Source: DASVFB01 sp963766345 (lineage in GTDB: Bacteria; Actinomycetota; Thermoleophilia; Gaiellales; Gaiellaceae). Taken from it: a stretch of 64,000 nt of DNA. A model generated the notes under the pieces. The model ran no database searches, was not told the origin of the DNA, and worked only from the letters and a program-made list of their open reading frames with translations. The position numbers and the translations under genes are program-made. Below are positions 1 through 8,262 of the stretch, one piece after another. How positions within the stretch are numbered: the first letter of the stretch is position 1; every line of letters starts with the position of its first letter. The stretch lies in contig CAVXZL010000015.1 of the NCBI GenBank assembly GCA_963766345.1, forward strand, positions 79,920 through 143,919, read 5' to 3'.

Positions 1-1
1 G

Positions 2-361
2 CTCGGAGACATGGTGCGGGTCGACGGCACGGTCCTGCCCGGGGTCGCGCCGGTCGCGATGCAGCAGGGCCGGTACGCGGCGACGGTCGTGCGTGCGCGC
101 CTGGAATCCCGCGAGATCGGGCCGTTCCGCTACCGCGACAAGGGCAACCTCGCGACGATCGGCCGCGCGGCGGCGGTCGCCGACATCAGGGGACTGAAGC
201 TGAGCGGCCTCGTCGCGTGGCTCACCTGGCTCTTCGTGCACCTCTTCTATCTCGTCGGCTTCCAGAACCGGTTGGTCGTGGTGATCCGCTGGACGTTCAG
301 CTTCTTCACGCACGGCCGCGGCGCCCGGCTGATCAACCTCCCGCCGGGGCGGCAGGGCTAG
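2..361 (+). CDS. ndh: NADH dehydrogenase type II (NDH-2), C-terminal part only
   Basis: The frame is open from base 2, so the gene begins outside the window and only about 119 residues are seen. They match the C-terminus of single-subunit NADH:quinone oxidoreductases, flavoproteins that pass electrons from NADH to membrane quinone without pumping protons. Visible signs are the GNLATIGR stretch that closes the FAD domain and then the hydrophobic segment around LVAWLTWLFVHLFYL, which anchors the enzyme at the inner face of the membrane, followed by GARLINL. The stop overlaps the convergent hydrolase gene by 4 bases. The family call is firm from the conserved tail; the catalytic N-terminus cannot be checked here. 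Confidence 0.85.
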   Translation, partial: LGDMVRVDGTVLPGVAPVAMQQGRYAATVVRARLESREIGPFRYRDKGNLATIGRAAAVADIRGLKLSGLVAWLTWLFVHLFYLVGFQNRLVVVIRWTFSFFTHGRGARLINLPPGRQG

Positions 362-1587
362 ACGCGGCCGCGCGCGAGGTCGATGAGGCGTGCGAAGACC
401 CTCTCGTCCTTGCGCAGCCCGTCGTGCTGGAACTCGTTGGTAAGCCACATGCGCAGCCCGTTGATGCGCGCCGCCGTCTCCTCGGAGAAGACGCGTTCGA
501 CGTACATGTCCTCCGCGTAGACGGCTGCCGCGGCGGGGACCTCGTTCTGCTCGAGCCGCTCGCCGTCGTACAGCCGCGGCCACTCGTGCTGCGCGAGCAA
601 CTCGGCCGCCTCGCGCAGCGGCGCGAGCGCGCAGTAGTCCTCGAACATCCACGAGTAGACCATCTCGCCGGTGAAGAGCTCGGGCGACGAAGCGAACTCG
701 TCGGGCAGCACGCGCTCGGCCGACCAGCGCGTCGCGCAGCCGTCCGCGTAGCAGGCCTCGTGGACGATCGCGTAGAGCGGATGCCGCGGGAAGCTCGTCT
801 CGGCCTCGACGCCGTGCAGGAACATCGGTGAGTCGGCCGGGTAGTCGAGCAGGTAGTGGAGCCGCTCGGCGCCGTCACTCATGCCGAGCATCGCGCCGAG
901 CTGGCGGAAGCGCCGCGCGGTGAGGCGGTCGGCCGACGGCAGCAGCACCTCCTCGCTCTCGAGCTGCGAGTGCAGCGCGCGCACGCGCTCGAGGTCGTCC
1001 GGGTAGCGCGCGTAGAAGCGCCGGTTGCGATCGCGAACGCGCTCGTACGTCGCGCGGTACACGTCGTCGGTCGGGCGGTCGATCGGCGGCAGGCCGCCGG
1101 TGAAGAACGCCTCGCGTAGCCCTTCGGACGCGAACGAGAGGTACGTGCAGGCGCAGAAGCCGCCGAAGCTCTGGCCGAGGATGCTCCAGCGGTCGACGCC
1201 GAGCTCCTGCCGGATCCACTCCGCGTCCTTGACGATCGCGTCGGCGCGGTGCAGCTTCAGGTACTCCGCCTGCTGCCCGGGGCTCAGCCGGAGGAGCGCG
1301 CCGACCGGCGTCGAGCGCCCGGTGCCGCGCTGGTCGAGTAGCAGCACTCGGTAGTCCTTCAGCGCACGCGGCAGCCACGAGGGTGTGCTCGGCGTCGTCG
1401 GCCGCGGGGCCTCGGAGCCGGGGCCGCCCTGGAGGAAGACGAGGAACGGCCGCTCGCGCCCGTCCTCCGCGGCGACCTCGCGCGCGAAGACCGTGATCGT
1501 CTCGCCGTCGGACCGCGAGTGGTCGAGCGGGATCGCGAACTCGTGGTCGGTGATGACGAGCCCGTGGATCTCACGCGTCGACGGCAT
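358..1587 (-). CDS. alpha/beta hydrolase, prolyl aminopeptidase-like (peptidase S33)
   Basis: A 409-residue cytoplasmic alpha/beta hydrolase of the long proline-iminopeptidase type. The oxyanion region appears as FLQGGPGSEAPRP, the strand before it ends in LLLDQRGTGRS, and the nucleophile elbow is GQSFGGF with Ser140. These are the standard S33 signatures; the family releases N-terminal proline or other residues from short peptides, but the exact substrate cannot be read from sequence. There is no signal peptide. The ATG at 1587 is the natural start. It is divergent from the secreted subtilase at 1714, so the 126-bp gap carries both promoters. General family is certain, proline specificity is a guess. 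Confidence 0.85.
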   Translation of the reverse strand: MPSTREIHGLVITDHEFAIPLDHSRSDGETITVFAREVAAEDGRERPFLVFLQGGPGSEAPRPTTPSTPSWLPRALKDYRVLLLDQRGTGRSTPVGALLRLSPGQQAEYLKLHRADAIVKDAEWIRQELGVDRWSILGQSFGGFCACTYLSFASEGLREAFFTGGLPPIDRPTDDVYRATYERVRDRNRRFYARYPDDLERVRALHSQLESEEVLLPSADRLTARRFRQLGAMLGMSDGAERLHYLLDYPADSPMFLHGVEAETSFPRHPLYAIVHEACYADGCATRWSAERVLPDEFASSPELFTGEMVYSWMFEDYCALAPLREAAELLAQHEWPRLYDGERLEQNEVPAAAAVYAEDMYVERVFSEETAARINGLRMWLTNEFQHDGLRKDERVFARLIDLARGRV

Positions 1588-1621
1588 GTCCGATTTCTAC
1601 TTCAGTTCGGATGCAAGCGAG

Positions 1622-1654
1622 CGTTTAGCCGCCTGCTAAGGCGCGTTTAGCGCT
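1622..1654 (+). promoter_or_regulatory. three 11-bp phased repeats, candidate OmpR-type regulator box
   Basis: Three consecutive 11-bp units: the first and third contain CGTTTAGC, exactly 22 bp apart, and the middle one contains a weaker GCTAAGG. The box ends 59 bp before the subtilase ATG and points toward it. OmpR/PhoB-family response regulators bind tandem 11-bp direct repeats. Similar units occur upstream of HtrA (32254) and, inverted, before the 10750 gene. Binding is inferred. Confidence 0.5.
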
Positions 1655-1713
1655 CCGGCCCACCTTCGAGTCATCGGTCGCAACGGGCGACCGGAGGTTC
1701 GAGGAGGGCACCG

Positions 1714-3450
1714 ATGAACACGACTCACAGGGCGGCTCGCATCGCAGCCGTGCTGCTCGTTGCGCTCGTCTCCTGGGCGATCGCCGCACCCCTCGCCGTC
1801 GCCGCAGCGACCCCGGGCACGCACACGCCAAAGGCGGGCACCCCGCAGGTGCACTGGTACCGCTGGCATCCGACGGCGCGACTGCTCCACCGGCACTTCG
1901 GCTCGACGGTCGTGATCGGCCTCGCGTCGACGAAGGTCTTCAAGTCGCTTCGCGTCGAGTACGGCTTCGGCGTCGGGACGGCGCACGAGCTGCCGACGCT
2001 TCACGCGGTGCTCGCGAAGGTCACCGCCGCGCAGCTGCACACGCTGCTCACGCGCGGCACCAGCGACCCGCGCATCCGCTACGTCTCGCCGATCCGCGAG
2101 AAGCGGAACGCGCTGAGCATGCCGAACGATCCATACCTCTCGACGGTCGACGGCGCGACGCACGTGCCGTACGAGTGGGCGTTCCTCACCACCCACGTCG
2201 ATCGCGCGCTCGACTACACCACCGGCGACCCGCATGTCGTCGTCGGCGTGATCGACAGCGGCGTCGCCCGCATCCCCGACCTGGCCGGCAAGATCGACAG
2301 CCTCTGGAGCGTCACCGGCGGCACCATCGCGCAGGTCTTCGACGACAACGACGACCAGGGTCACGGCACGGCCGTCGCGTCCCTGATCGCCGCGAACTGG
2401 AACGACCACTTCGGCATCGCCGGCTTCGGCGGCGACACGCACGTCATCGGCGTCCATGCCGGTATCGAGGGCAGCTTCAACGATGCCGATCTCGCCGTCG
2501 CGCTGACGAAGCTCGTCTCGCTCGGCGTCCGCATCGTCAACATGAGCCTCGGCGGGAAGCTTCCGTCCGATCCGGTTCTCGTGGACGCCATGCACTACGC
2601 AGCCGCGCAGAACGTCCTGCTCGTCGCGGCGGCCGGCAACCTGGACACCGACGTCTTCTGGCCCGCGGCCGAGCTCCAGCGGTCCGGCGGCGGACGCAGC
2701 TACGGCATTGCGGTCGGCGCGACCGACGGCACGGGTCGCCGGGCGAGCTTCTCGAACTGGGGCGCGCACCTCTCGATCATGGCGCCGGGCGCCTATAGCC
2801 GGTACATGGGCGTTGTCGTCGCGCTCCCGCCCGCGAGCCGGTTCGAAGAAATGTTCCCGACCTGGACGGACGACGGCGATGCGCGCTACGCGTACGTCGG
2901 CGGCACGTCGTTCTCCGCGCCGGAGGTGAGCGGCGTCGCTGCGCTGGTCTGGGCCGCGAATCCGGAACTGACGAACTACCAGGTCGCCGACATCCTCAAG
3001 CAGTCGGCCGCGCGGACCTCGCCGGACTGGACGCCGGAGATGGGCTGCGGGACGCTCGACGCCGGCGCGGCGCTCGAACTGGCGACAAGCCGGCCGGCTT
3101 CCGCGTTCGCCACGACGCCGAACACCACGGGTACCGTCTGCTCGGCGTTCGGCGATGAACCGGCCGCCTGGCCAAGCGAAAAGAGCCAGACCATCGTGTT
3201 CAGGCGGATGGCGAACAAGCACCTGGGTGACCGCGACTTCAAGGTGAAGGCGTACGCGACGTCGAGCTTGCCGCTTTCGTTCACGGTCTACGGCTCCTGC
3301 ACCATGAAGGGCGCGAAGGTGCATCTGCTGCACACCGGCTGGTGCACCGTGATCGCGGAGCAGGGCGGCAACAGCGACTACAAACCCGCGACGAGCGTCA
3401 CGCAGAACGTCTACGTCGCGAAGGCCGTGCACAAGAACCACCACGTCTGA
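1714..3450 (+). CDS. secreted subtilisin-like serine protease (peptidase S8)
   Basis: A 578-residue exported subtilase. Residues 1-31 form a signal peptide (Arg-rich start, long Ala/Val/Leu core, AAA cleavage region). A pro-region of about 110 residues follows, then the S8 domain with the full triad: Asp181 in GVIDSGVA, His217 in GHGTAVAS, Ser399 in GGTSFSAP. A C-terminal extension of about 110 residues with three cysteines (LPLSFTVYGSC, GWCTV) resembles a small beta domain of the kind attached to secreted proteins. The ATG has a strong GAGGAGGG ribosome site. An 11-bp phased repeat box lies upstream and an intrinsic terminator follows. It probably degrades extracellular protein. Confidence 0.93.
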   Translation: MNTTHRAARIAAVLLVALVSWAIAAPLAVAAATPGTHTPKAGTPQVHWYRWHPTARLLHRHFGSTVVIGLASTKVFKSLRVEYGFGVGTAHELPTLHAVLAKVTAAQLHTLLTRGTSDPRIRYVSPIREKRNALSMPNDPYLSTVDGATHVPYEWAFLTTHVDRALDYTTGDPHVVVGVIDSGVARIPDLAGKIDSLWSVTGGTIAQVFDDNDDQGHGTAVASLIAANWNDHFGIAGFGGDTHVIGVHAGIEGSFNDADLAVALTKLVSLGVRIVNMSLGGKLPSDPVLVDAMHYAAAQNVLLVAAAGNLDTDVFWPAAELQRSGGGRSYGIAVGATDGTGRRASFSNWGAHLSIMAPGAYSRYMGVVVALPPASRFEEMFPTWTDDGDARYAYVGGTSFSAPEVSGVAALVWAANPELTNYQVADILKQSAARTSPDWTPEMGCGTLDAGAALELATSRPASAFATTPNTTGTVCSAFGDEPAAWPSEKSQTIVFRRMANKHLGDRDFKVKAYATSSLPLSFTVYGSCTMKGAKVHLLHTGWCTVIAEQGGNSDYKPATSVTQNVYVAKAVHKNHHV

Positions 3451-3471
3451 GGCGCCCTCCTCAGATAGCGC

Positions 3472-3500
3472 GAAGGGCCGCTCTGCGGGGGCGGCCCTTC
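3472..3500 (+). terminator. intrinsic terminator-like hairpin after the subtilase
   Basis: A perfect 10-bp inverted repeat (GAAGGGCCGC paired with GCGGCCCTTC) around a 9-base loop, 21 bases after the subtilase stop and before the convergent GNAT gene. There is no clear U-tract, which is usual in high-GC actinobacteria. Confidence 0.65.
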
Positions 3501-3536
3501 CGCTGTTCGAGGCCATGCCCTGCCGCGAGCGGCGGT

Positions 3537-4046
3537 TTACGCGCCTGCGAGCCCCGCGACGATCGTCGCCTCACCCGACTCATGACGGACGTCGACGACG
3601 TTCAGAACCTTGTGCACGAGCGCCCGCGCCGCCGTGTTGGACCCCTGGATCGTCGCCCGGAGGTGCGTCACCCCGGCGGCGCGCGCATCGGCGGCGAGCA
3701 GCTCGACGAGCGTCTTGCCGACGCCGCGTCCCTGGTAGCTGTCGGCGACGGCGAAGGCGATCTCCGCGCACGTGCGCGAATCCTCGTCGCGAACGAGTTG
3801 CGCGACGCCGGCGGGCAGCGGATCGCCCGCGACGTAGGCGACGAGCGAGTGGCGGCGCGCATCGACCTTCGCAAGCGCACGCAGCTCGTGCTCGGACAGC
3901 CGCGGCTTCGCGCCGTGGAAGCGCCGCGCGCGCGACTCGGCGCCGAGCCGGTCGAACAGCGCAGCGATCGTGTCGGTGTCGCCGTCCCGGAGCGGGCGGA
4001 CGGTGATGTGGCCGAGCTTCTTGCTCTTGATCAGTCTCGAATGCAT
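3537..4046 (-). CDS. GNAT family N-acetyltransferase
   Basis: A 169-residue protein with the GNAT fold. The acetyl-CoA pyrophosphate loop is seen as SYQGRGVGKTLVELL (R/Q-x-x-G-x-G), preceded by the beta-4 strand EIAFAVAD and followed by HLRATIQGSNTAARAL. It opens with ITVRPLRDGDTDTIAALFDRL, the usual first strand and helix. Standalone GNATs of this form acetylate small molecules or protein N-termini; the substrate is not predictable. The stop lies 37 bases from the subtilase terminator. It is single in its transcription unit, with the hydrolase-LuxR gene upstream on the same strand. Confidence 0.85.
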   Translation of the reverse strand: MHSRLIKSKKLGHITVRPLRDGDTDTIAALFDRLGAESRARRFHGAKPRLSEHELRALAKVDARRHSLVAYVAGDPLPAGVAQLVRDEDSRTCAEIAFAVADSYQGRGVGKTLVELLAADARAAGVTHLRATIQGSNTAARALVHKVLNVVDVRHESGEATIVAGLAGA

Positions 4047-4133
4047 GGCTCAATCTTGGAAAAGGGTCCTCTACTCGACTTCGCACGGGCAGGCCATCTT
4101 CCGCTGGCCCGATCGGGCCATCTCGCGAGCCCG

Positions 4134-5168
4134 TTAGACGAGGCCGGCACGCGCCGCATGGGCGGCGGCCGCGGCACGCGAGTGGAGCCCGAGCTTGCGC
4201 AGGATGTTCGCGACGTGGCGGTGCACCGTGTGCGGGCTGAGGACGAGCCGCTCGGCGATGTCGCCGTCGCTGAGGCCGTCGGCGACGAGCCGCAGCACCT
4301 CTCGCTCGCGGGGGCTCAGCTCCTCCACCTCGCGAGGCAGCTCGCGCGCGGGCGGCGTGATGCCGAGGAACGGCGCGATCGCGCCGAGGACGTCGTCCAT
4401 GTCGCCGTGCCAGGGCAGGTGCGCGTCGCCCTCGAGCACGACGAGCTCTGCGTTCGGGATGAGCGCCGCGAGCTGCTCGCCGGCGCGGAGCCGGATCGTG
4501 CGGTCGCCGCGGCGGTGCACGACGAGCGTGGGGACGAACACCTCGGCAAGCGTCTCGCGAACGTCGGTCGCGAACGTCAGCTCGAGCAGGTCCGCGGCCA
4601 TCTCGGCGCTCGCGGAGTTGCGCTGGAACGCCGCGAACGACGCCCGCTCCTCCCCGGTTCCGCTCGGTACGAACGTGTCGGCCAGCATGCGGCTGCCGAG
4701 CCCCCAGTGCTTTCGAACGAGCTCGTTCATCGCGTCGCGGGCGACCGGTCGGGCCAGCTCTGCGCCGTTCGCGAACGAGCCGTAGAGAACGAGGCGGTCG
4801 ACGCGATCGCGGTGGCGCGCCGCGTATACGACGGCCGTGCAGCCGGCGAACGAGCCGCCGACGAGGCTGAACCTGCCGAGCTGCAGGTGGCCGACGAGCG
4901 CGTCGAGCATGCCGAGCTCGTACTCGAGCGTCATCGTCTCGCGAGGCCGCGCACGATCCGACATGCCGCAGCCGAGCCGGTCGTAGCGGATGACTTGCTT
5001 CCCCGCAGCGAGGCTCTCCATGAAGCGCCGGTACGCCGGGATCTTCCAGTCCTCGACGACATTGCTCACCCACCACGCGGGCAGGACCAGCGGCGGCCCC
5101 GAGCCGACCGTGGCGAACGCGATGCGGTGGCCGTCGAACCGGAGGAAGCCGGTCTGCTGGGCGCTCAC
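4134..5168 (-). CDS. alpha/beta hydrolase fused to a LuxR-type DNA-binding domain
   Basis: A 344-residue two-domain protein. Residues 1 to about 265 are an alpha/beta hydrolase (IRYDRLGCGMSDR before the nucleophile elbow LVGGSFAG, a later LVVHRRGDRTIRL acid region and DAHLPWHGD histidine). The last 65 residues are a LuxR/GerE helix-turn-helix (LSPREREVLRLVADGLSDGDIAERLVLS, HTVHRHVANILRKLGL in part). Such fusions are known in actinobacteria; the hydrolase part may sense or hydrolyse a small ligand. A longer reading to 5432 overlaps the divergent gene at 5251, so GTG 5168 was chosen, although its ribosome site is weak. Target genes are unknown; the divergent secreted protein is the nearest candidate. 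Confidence 0.8.
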   Translation of the reverse strand: MSAQQTGFLRFDGHRIAFATVGSGPPLVLPAWWVSNVVEDWKIPAYRRFMESLAAGKQVIRYDRLGCGMSDRARPRETMTLEYELGMLDALVGHLQLGRFSLVGGSFAGCTAVVYAARHRDRVDRLVLYGSFANGAELARPVARDAMNELVRKHWGLGSRMLADTFVPSGTGEERASFAAFQRNSASAEMAADLLELTFATDVRETLAEVFVPTLVVHRRGDRTIRLRAGEQLAALIPNAELVVLEGDAHLPWHGDMDDVLGAIAPFLGITPPARELPREVEELSPREREVLRLVADGLSDGDIAERLVLSPHTVHRHVANILRKLGLHSRAAAAAHAARAGLV

Positions 5169-5250
5169 GGTGGGACAGTACTGCGGGAGCGGCGCGGCGC
5201 TAGGGTTTCGCGTCCTCAGTCTCGAACGACCGAGAGAAAGGGAGGGTTTC

Positions 5251-6384
5251 ATGGGGCCTATCTCGCGGTGCCTGGCGGCCGTCGCGGTCGCAGTCGCACT
5301 TGCCGCATCCGTGGGCGCGGGAGCGAGCGCGCACGGATCCAAGCCGCCGAAGCTGCAGTTCCTCGGGCAGGCGATCGTGCCGACTGGCACGTCGTTCGCC
5401 GGCACGACGATCGGCGGCCTGTCGAGCATCACCTACGACAAGAAGCGCAGCGTCTTCTACGCGCTTTCGGACGACCAGAGCCAGTTCAACCCGGCTCGCT
5501 TCTACACGTTGCACATCGACCTCTCGCACGGAAACCTCGCCAACGGCGACGTCCACTTCGACAGCGTCACGACGCTGCTCGCGCCGAACGGCCTGCCGTA
5601 CGCGCCGTTCAGTCTCGACCCCGAAGGCTTGACGCTGACGAAGAAGGGCGAGCTCATCGTGACGTCGGAAGGGATCGCGGTCAACGGCATCGCGCCGTTC
5701 GTCCGCCGCTATTCGCTGGGCGGTGCGTTCCTCGGCGACCTGCCGGTGCCGGGCGCGTTCCTGCCGACGAGCCCGACGCACGGCGTGAGGCAGAACCTCG
5801 CCTTCGAGGCCGCAGCGGTCGCGCCGGACGGCAAGCACCTCTTCGTCGGCATGGAGGCCGCGCTCGCGCAGGACGGACCGGCGGCGACGCTCACGAACGG
5901 GAGCGCATCGCGCATCCTCCGGTACAACCTCGCGAACGGTCGCCTCGAGCGGCAGAACGTCTACTTCACGGATCCGATCGCGCAGGCGCCTGTTCCGGCC
6001 ACACAGTTCGCGGTCAGCGGACTCGTCGAACTGCTTCCGTTCAACGACGAGTTCATGCTCTCGATGGAGCGCTCGTTCTCCGTCGGAGCGCCGACCCTCG
6101 GTAACACGGGCAACACGATCAAGCTCTACTCGGTCTCGTTTCACGGAGCGACGAACGTGAACGGCGACGACAGCATCGCCGGCGCTCTCGCGAGCCGAAA
6201 GTTCCGGCCGGCCACGAAGACGCTCCTGCTCGACCTGGGCACCCTCGGCATCCCGCTCGACAACGTCGAGGGCATGACGCTCGGCCCGCGCCTGCCCGAC
6301 GGTCGCCGCTCGCTCGTGCTCGTCAGCGACAACAACTTCGCGGCGAGCCAGTTCACGCAGTTCCTGTTGTTCGCGCTCAACTGA
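5251..6384 (+). CDS. secreted esterase-like-of-phytase domain protein
   Basis: A 377-residue exported protein. A signal peptide covers residues 1-30 (MGPISRCLAAVAVAVALAAS, cleavage near AHG). The rest fits the phytase esterase-like propeller family (PF13449): GGLSSITYDKKRSVFYALSDD, SLDPEGLTLTKKGELIVTSEG, and LDNVEGMTLGPRLPDGRRSLVLVSDNNF are the recurring GLS, DPEG and NVEGM signatures. Members are exported and thought to act on phosphoesters or to be lipoprotein-like propellers; activity is unproven for most. The ATG is preceded by GGGAGGG at good spacing, and an 11-bp-stem terminator follows the stop. It is divergent from the hydrolase-LuxR regulator. Confidence 0.85.
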   Translation: MGPISRCLAAVAVAVALAASVGAGASAHGSKPPKLQFLGQAIVPTGTSFAGTTIGGLSSITYDKKRSVFYALSDDQSQFNPARFYTLHIDLSHGNLANGDVHFDSVTTLLAPNGLPYAPFSLDPEGLTLTKKGELIVTSEGIAVNGIAPFVRRYSLGGAFLGDLPVPGAFLPTSPTHGVRQNLAFEAAAVAPDGKHLFVGMEAALAQDGPAATLTNGSASRILRYNLANGRLERQNVYFTDPIAQAPVPATQFAVSGLVELLPFNDEFMLSMERSFSVGAPTLGNTGNTIKLYSVSFHGATNVNGDDSIAGALASRKFRPATKTLLLDLGTLGIPLDNVEGMTLGPRLPDGRRSLVLVSDNNFAASQFTQFLLFALN

Positions 6385-6394
6385 CCTCTGCGTC

Positions 6395-6418
6395 GGGGCT
6401 CGGCCTCGGCCGAGCCCC
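6395..6418. terminator. bidirectional terminator hairpin
   Basis: Perfect 11-bp inverted repeat (GGGGCTCGGCC and its complement) with a 2-base centre, placed exactly between the converging phytase-like gene and histidine kinase gene. It can serve both strands. Confidence 0.7.
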
Positions 6419-6421
6419 ACG

Positions 6422-7432
6422 TCAGTCGGCGAGCGGCAGCGTGAAGGCAACCCGTGCGCCGCCGGCGCTGCGGTTTTCCGCCCAGATCGTGCCGCCGTGC
6501 GCGCGCACGAGCCCCTGCGCGACCGCGAGCCCGATGCCGGCGCCGCCGGTCGAGCGCGTCCTCGACTCGTCGTCGCGCCAGAAGAGGTCGAACATGCGGC
6601 GGCCGGCCAGGCGCGTGAGCCCTGTTCCGGTGTCCTCGACCGCGACGAGGAGACGGCCGCCCGCCGGCTCGACCACGACCGAGACCGTGCCGCCGTCGGG
6701 CGTGTGGCGCACGGCGTTCGCGAGCAGGTTGAGCAGCACGCGCTCGACCTTCTCCGGCGCCATTCGCACAGGGACGTCGACGTGCGGCGTCCGCGCCTCG
6801 AGGCGGATGTTCCGCGTCTCCGCCTCGGCGCGAACCGTGCCGAGCGAGCTCGCGATAAGTTCGTCGAGCGAGCCGTCGCGCAGATCGAGCGTGACGGCGC
6901 CCGCGTCGATGAGCGCGACCTCGAAGAGATCGTTCACGAGCGATGTGAGGATGCGCAGCTGCTCGCGGATCAACGGCAGGTACTCGTCGGGCGCCGCGAG
7001 CCCATCCTCAACCGCCTCGACCATTGCCCCTAACGACGCGAGCGGCGTACGGAGATCGTGGCTCGCCCATGCGACCAGCTCGCGCCGCGCATCGAAGAGC
7101 TGCTCGATGTTCGCAGCCATTTCGTTGAAGGCCGTGCTCAGCTCGACGAGCTCGCTCGGCCCCGACTCGGAGGCGCGCGCGGTCAAGTCGCCGCGCGCGA
7201 GCTGCGCCGAAGCGACACGGAGCTGCTCGAGCGGATGCAGGATCCGGCGCGCGAGCAGCAGTGCGCCCGCCAGCCCGGCGAGCGCGGATGCGACCGCCAC
7301 CGAAACGATCTTCTTCTCGTCGTGCATGCCGAGCATCACCCAGCCGGACGAGAGCACGACGGCGAGCGGAAGGCACACCGCCGCGAGCACGAGCACGGCG
7401 AGCTGCACGCGCAACGTCGGCAGGCGCCTCAT
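6422..7432 (-). CDS. two-component sensor histidine kinase
   Basis: A 336-residue membrane kinase. Two transmembrane helices (about residues 9-30 and 42-62) are separated by only about 12 residues, so there is no extracytoplasmic sensor domain; a HAMP segment follows (LHPLEQLRVASAQLARGDLTAR). The H-box is ASHDLRTPLASL with His125, and the ATP-binding domain has NLLANAVRHTPDGG (N-box), DTGTGL (G1) and GAGIGLAVAQGLV (G2). The ATG at 7432 overlaps the stop of the response regulator by 4 bases, so the two are translationally coupled. The stimulus is probably membrane-based since no loop is available. Longer readings run into the regulator gene and were rejected. Confidence 0.92.
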   Translation of the reverse strand: MRRLPTLRVQLAVLVLAAVCLPLAVVLSSGWVMLGMHDEKKIVSVAVASALAGLAGALLLARRILHPLEQLRVASAQLARGDLTARASESGPSELVELSTAFNEMAANIEQLFDARRELVAWASHDLRTPLASLGAMVEAVEDGLAAPDEYLPLIREQLRILTSLVNDLFEVALIDAGAVTLDLRDGSLDELIASSLGTVRAEAETRNIRLEARTPHVDVPVRMAPEKVERVLLNLLANAVRHTPDGGTVSVVVEPAGGRLLVAVEDTGTGLTRLAGRRMFDLFWRDDESRTRSTGGAGIGLAVAQGLVRAHGGTIWAENRSAGGARVAFTLPLAD

Positions 7433-8109
7433 GCTCGCAACCGGTAGCCGACGCCCCACACCGTCTCGAGCAGTTGCGGGCGCGACGGATCGCGCTCGAC
7501 CTTTTCTCTGAGGCGCCGCATGTGCACGGTGACCGTGCCCGTGTCGAGCGCGGACGAGTAACCCCACACGCGGTGCATCAACTGGTCGCGCGAGAAGACA
7601 CAGTTCGGATTCGACGCGAGGAACCACAGCAGCTCGAACTCCCTCGCCGTGAGCTGGAGCAGCTCGCCGTCGCGCAGCACCTCGTGCTTCGTCACGTCGA
7701 TCACCAGCGGGCCGACGGCGACGGACGTCTGCGGCGGCGCCGCAGGACGCACGCGCCGGAGCACCGTCTTCACGCGCGTCGCGAGCTCACGCGGCGAGAA
7801 CGGCTTCGTCACGTAGTCGTCCGCGCCGAGCTCGAGCCCGACGATGCGGTCCGATTCCTCGCCCCGCGCCGTGACGAGGATCACCGGCAGCTCCGACGTC
7901 GAGCGGATCCAGCGGCAGAGCGCGAGCCCGTCCGTCTCACCGGGGAGCATCACGTCGAGAAGGACGAGGTCGGGTTGCTCGTCCTCGATCTTCGTTCGCG
8001 CCTCGTCGCCGCTCGCGGCGGTGACGACGCGATGGCCGTCGCGCTCGAGGTAGCGCCGGACGACGTCGAGGACGATCGGCTCGTCGTCGACCACGAGCAC
8101 CGAGGTCAT
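7429..8109 (-). CDS. OmpR-family response regulator
   Basis: A 226-residue regulator with an N-terminal receiver (VVDDEP, phospho-acceptor Asp52 in LLDVMLPGE, Lys in DDYVTKPFSP) and a C-terminal winged-helix trans_reg_C domain (TAREFELLWFLASNPN, VTVHMRRLREKVERDP, WGVGYRL). It is the partner of the kinase that overlaps its 3' end. MTSVLVVDDEP at 8109 was taken as start because the longer reading adds 18 unlikely residues. The upstream region is shared with the divergent lactonase-like gene, a possible target. I see no clear 11-bp repeats in that gap. Confidence 0.93.
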   Translation of the reverse strand: MTSVLVVDDEPIVLDVVRRYLERDGHRVVTAASGDEARTKIEDEQPDLVLLDVMLPGETDGLALCRWIRSTSELPVILVTARGEESDRIVGLELGADDYVTKPFSPRELATRVKTVLRRVRPAAPPQTSVAVGPLVIDVTKHEVLRDGELLQLTAREFELLWFLASNPNCVFSRDQLMHRVWGYSSALDTGTVTVHMRRLREKVERDPSRPQLLETVWGVGYRLRA

Positions 8110-8262
8110 GCCGCCACTCTGCCCACGCGTCACTGTCGCGTTGAGCGTGTCGGCGTTACACATTTCTTAAATCGGCGCCGCGGAGTTCCGAGAATCGTAA
8201 GACGCGTACGCGTGCCCCGCGCTTACCGTCGCTTCGGTCATCGAAGCCGAGGAGGCATGCAC

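Noticed and set aside
1636..3516. 626-codon minus-strand ORF opposite the subtilase
   Set aside because: Arg/Val/Ala-rich shadow typical of high-GC DNA; the plus strand has a full protease with catalytic triad and signal peptide.
3342..6104. 920-codon plus-strand ORF across three genes
   Set aside because: Shadow frame without domains; it crosses genes on both strands and a terminator.
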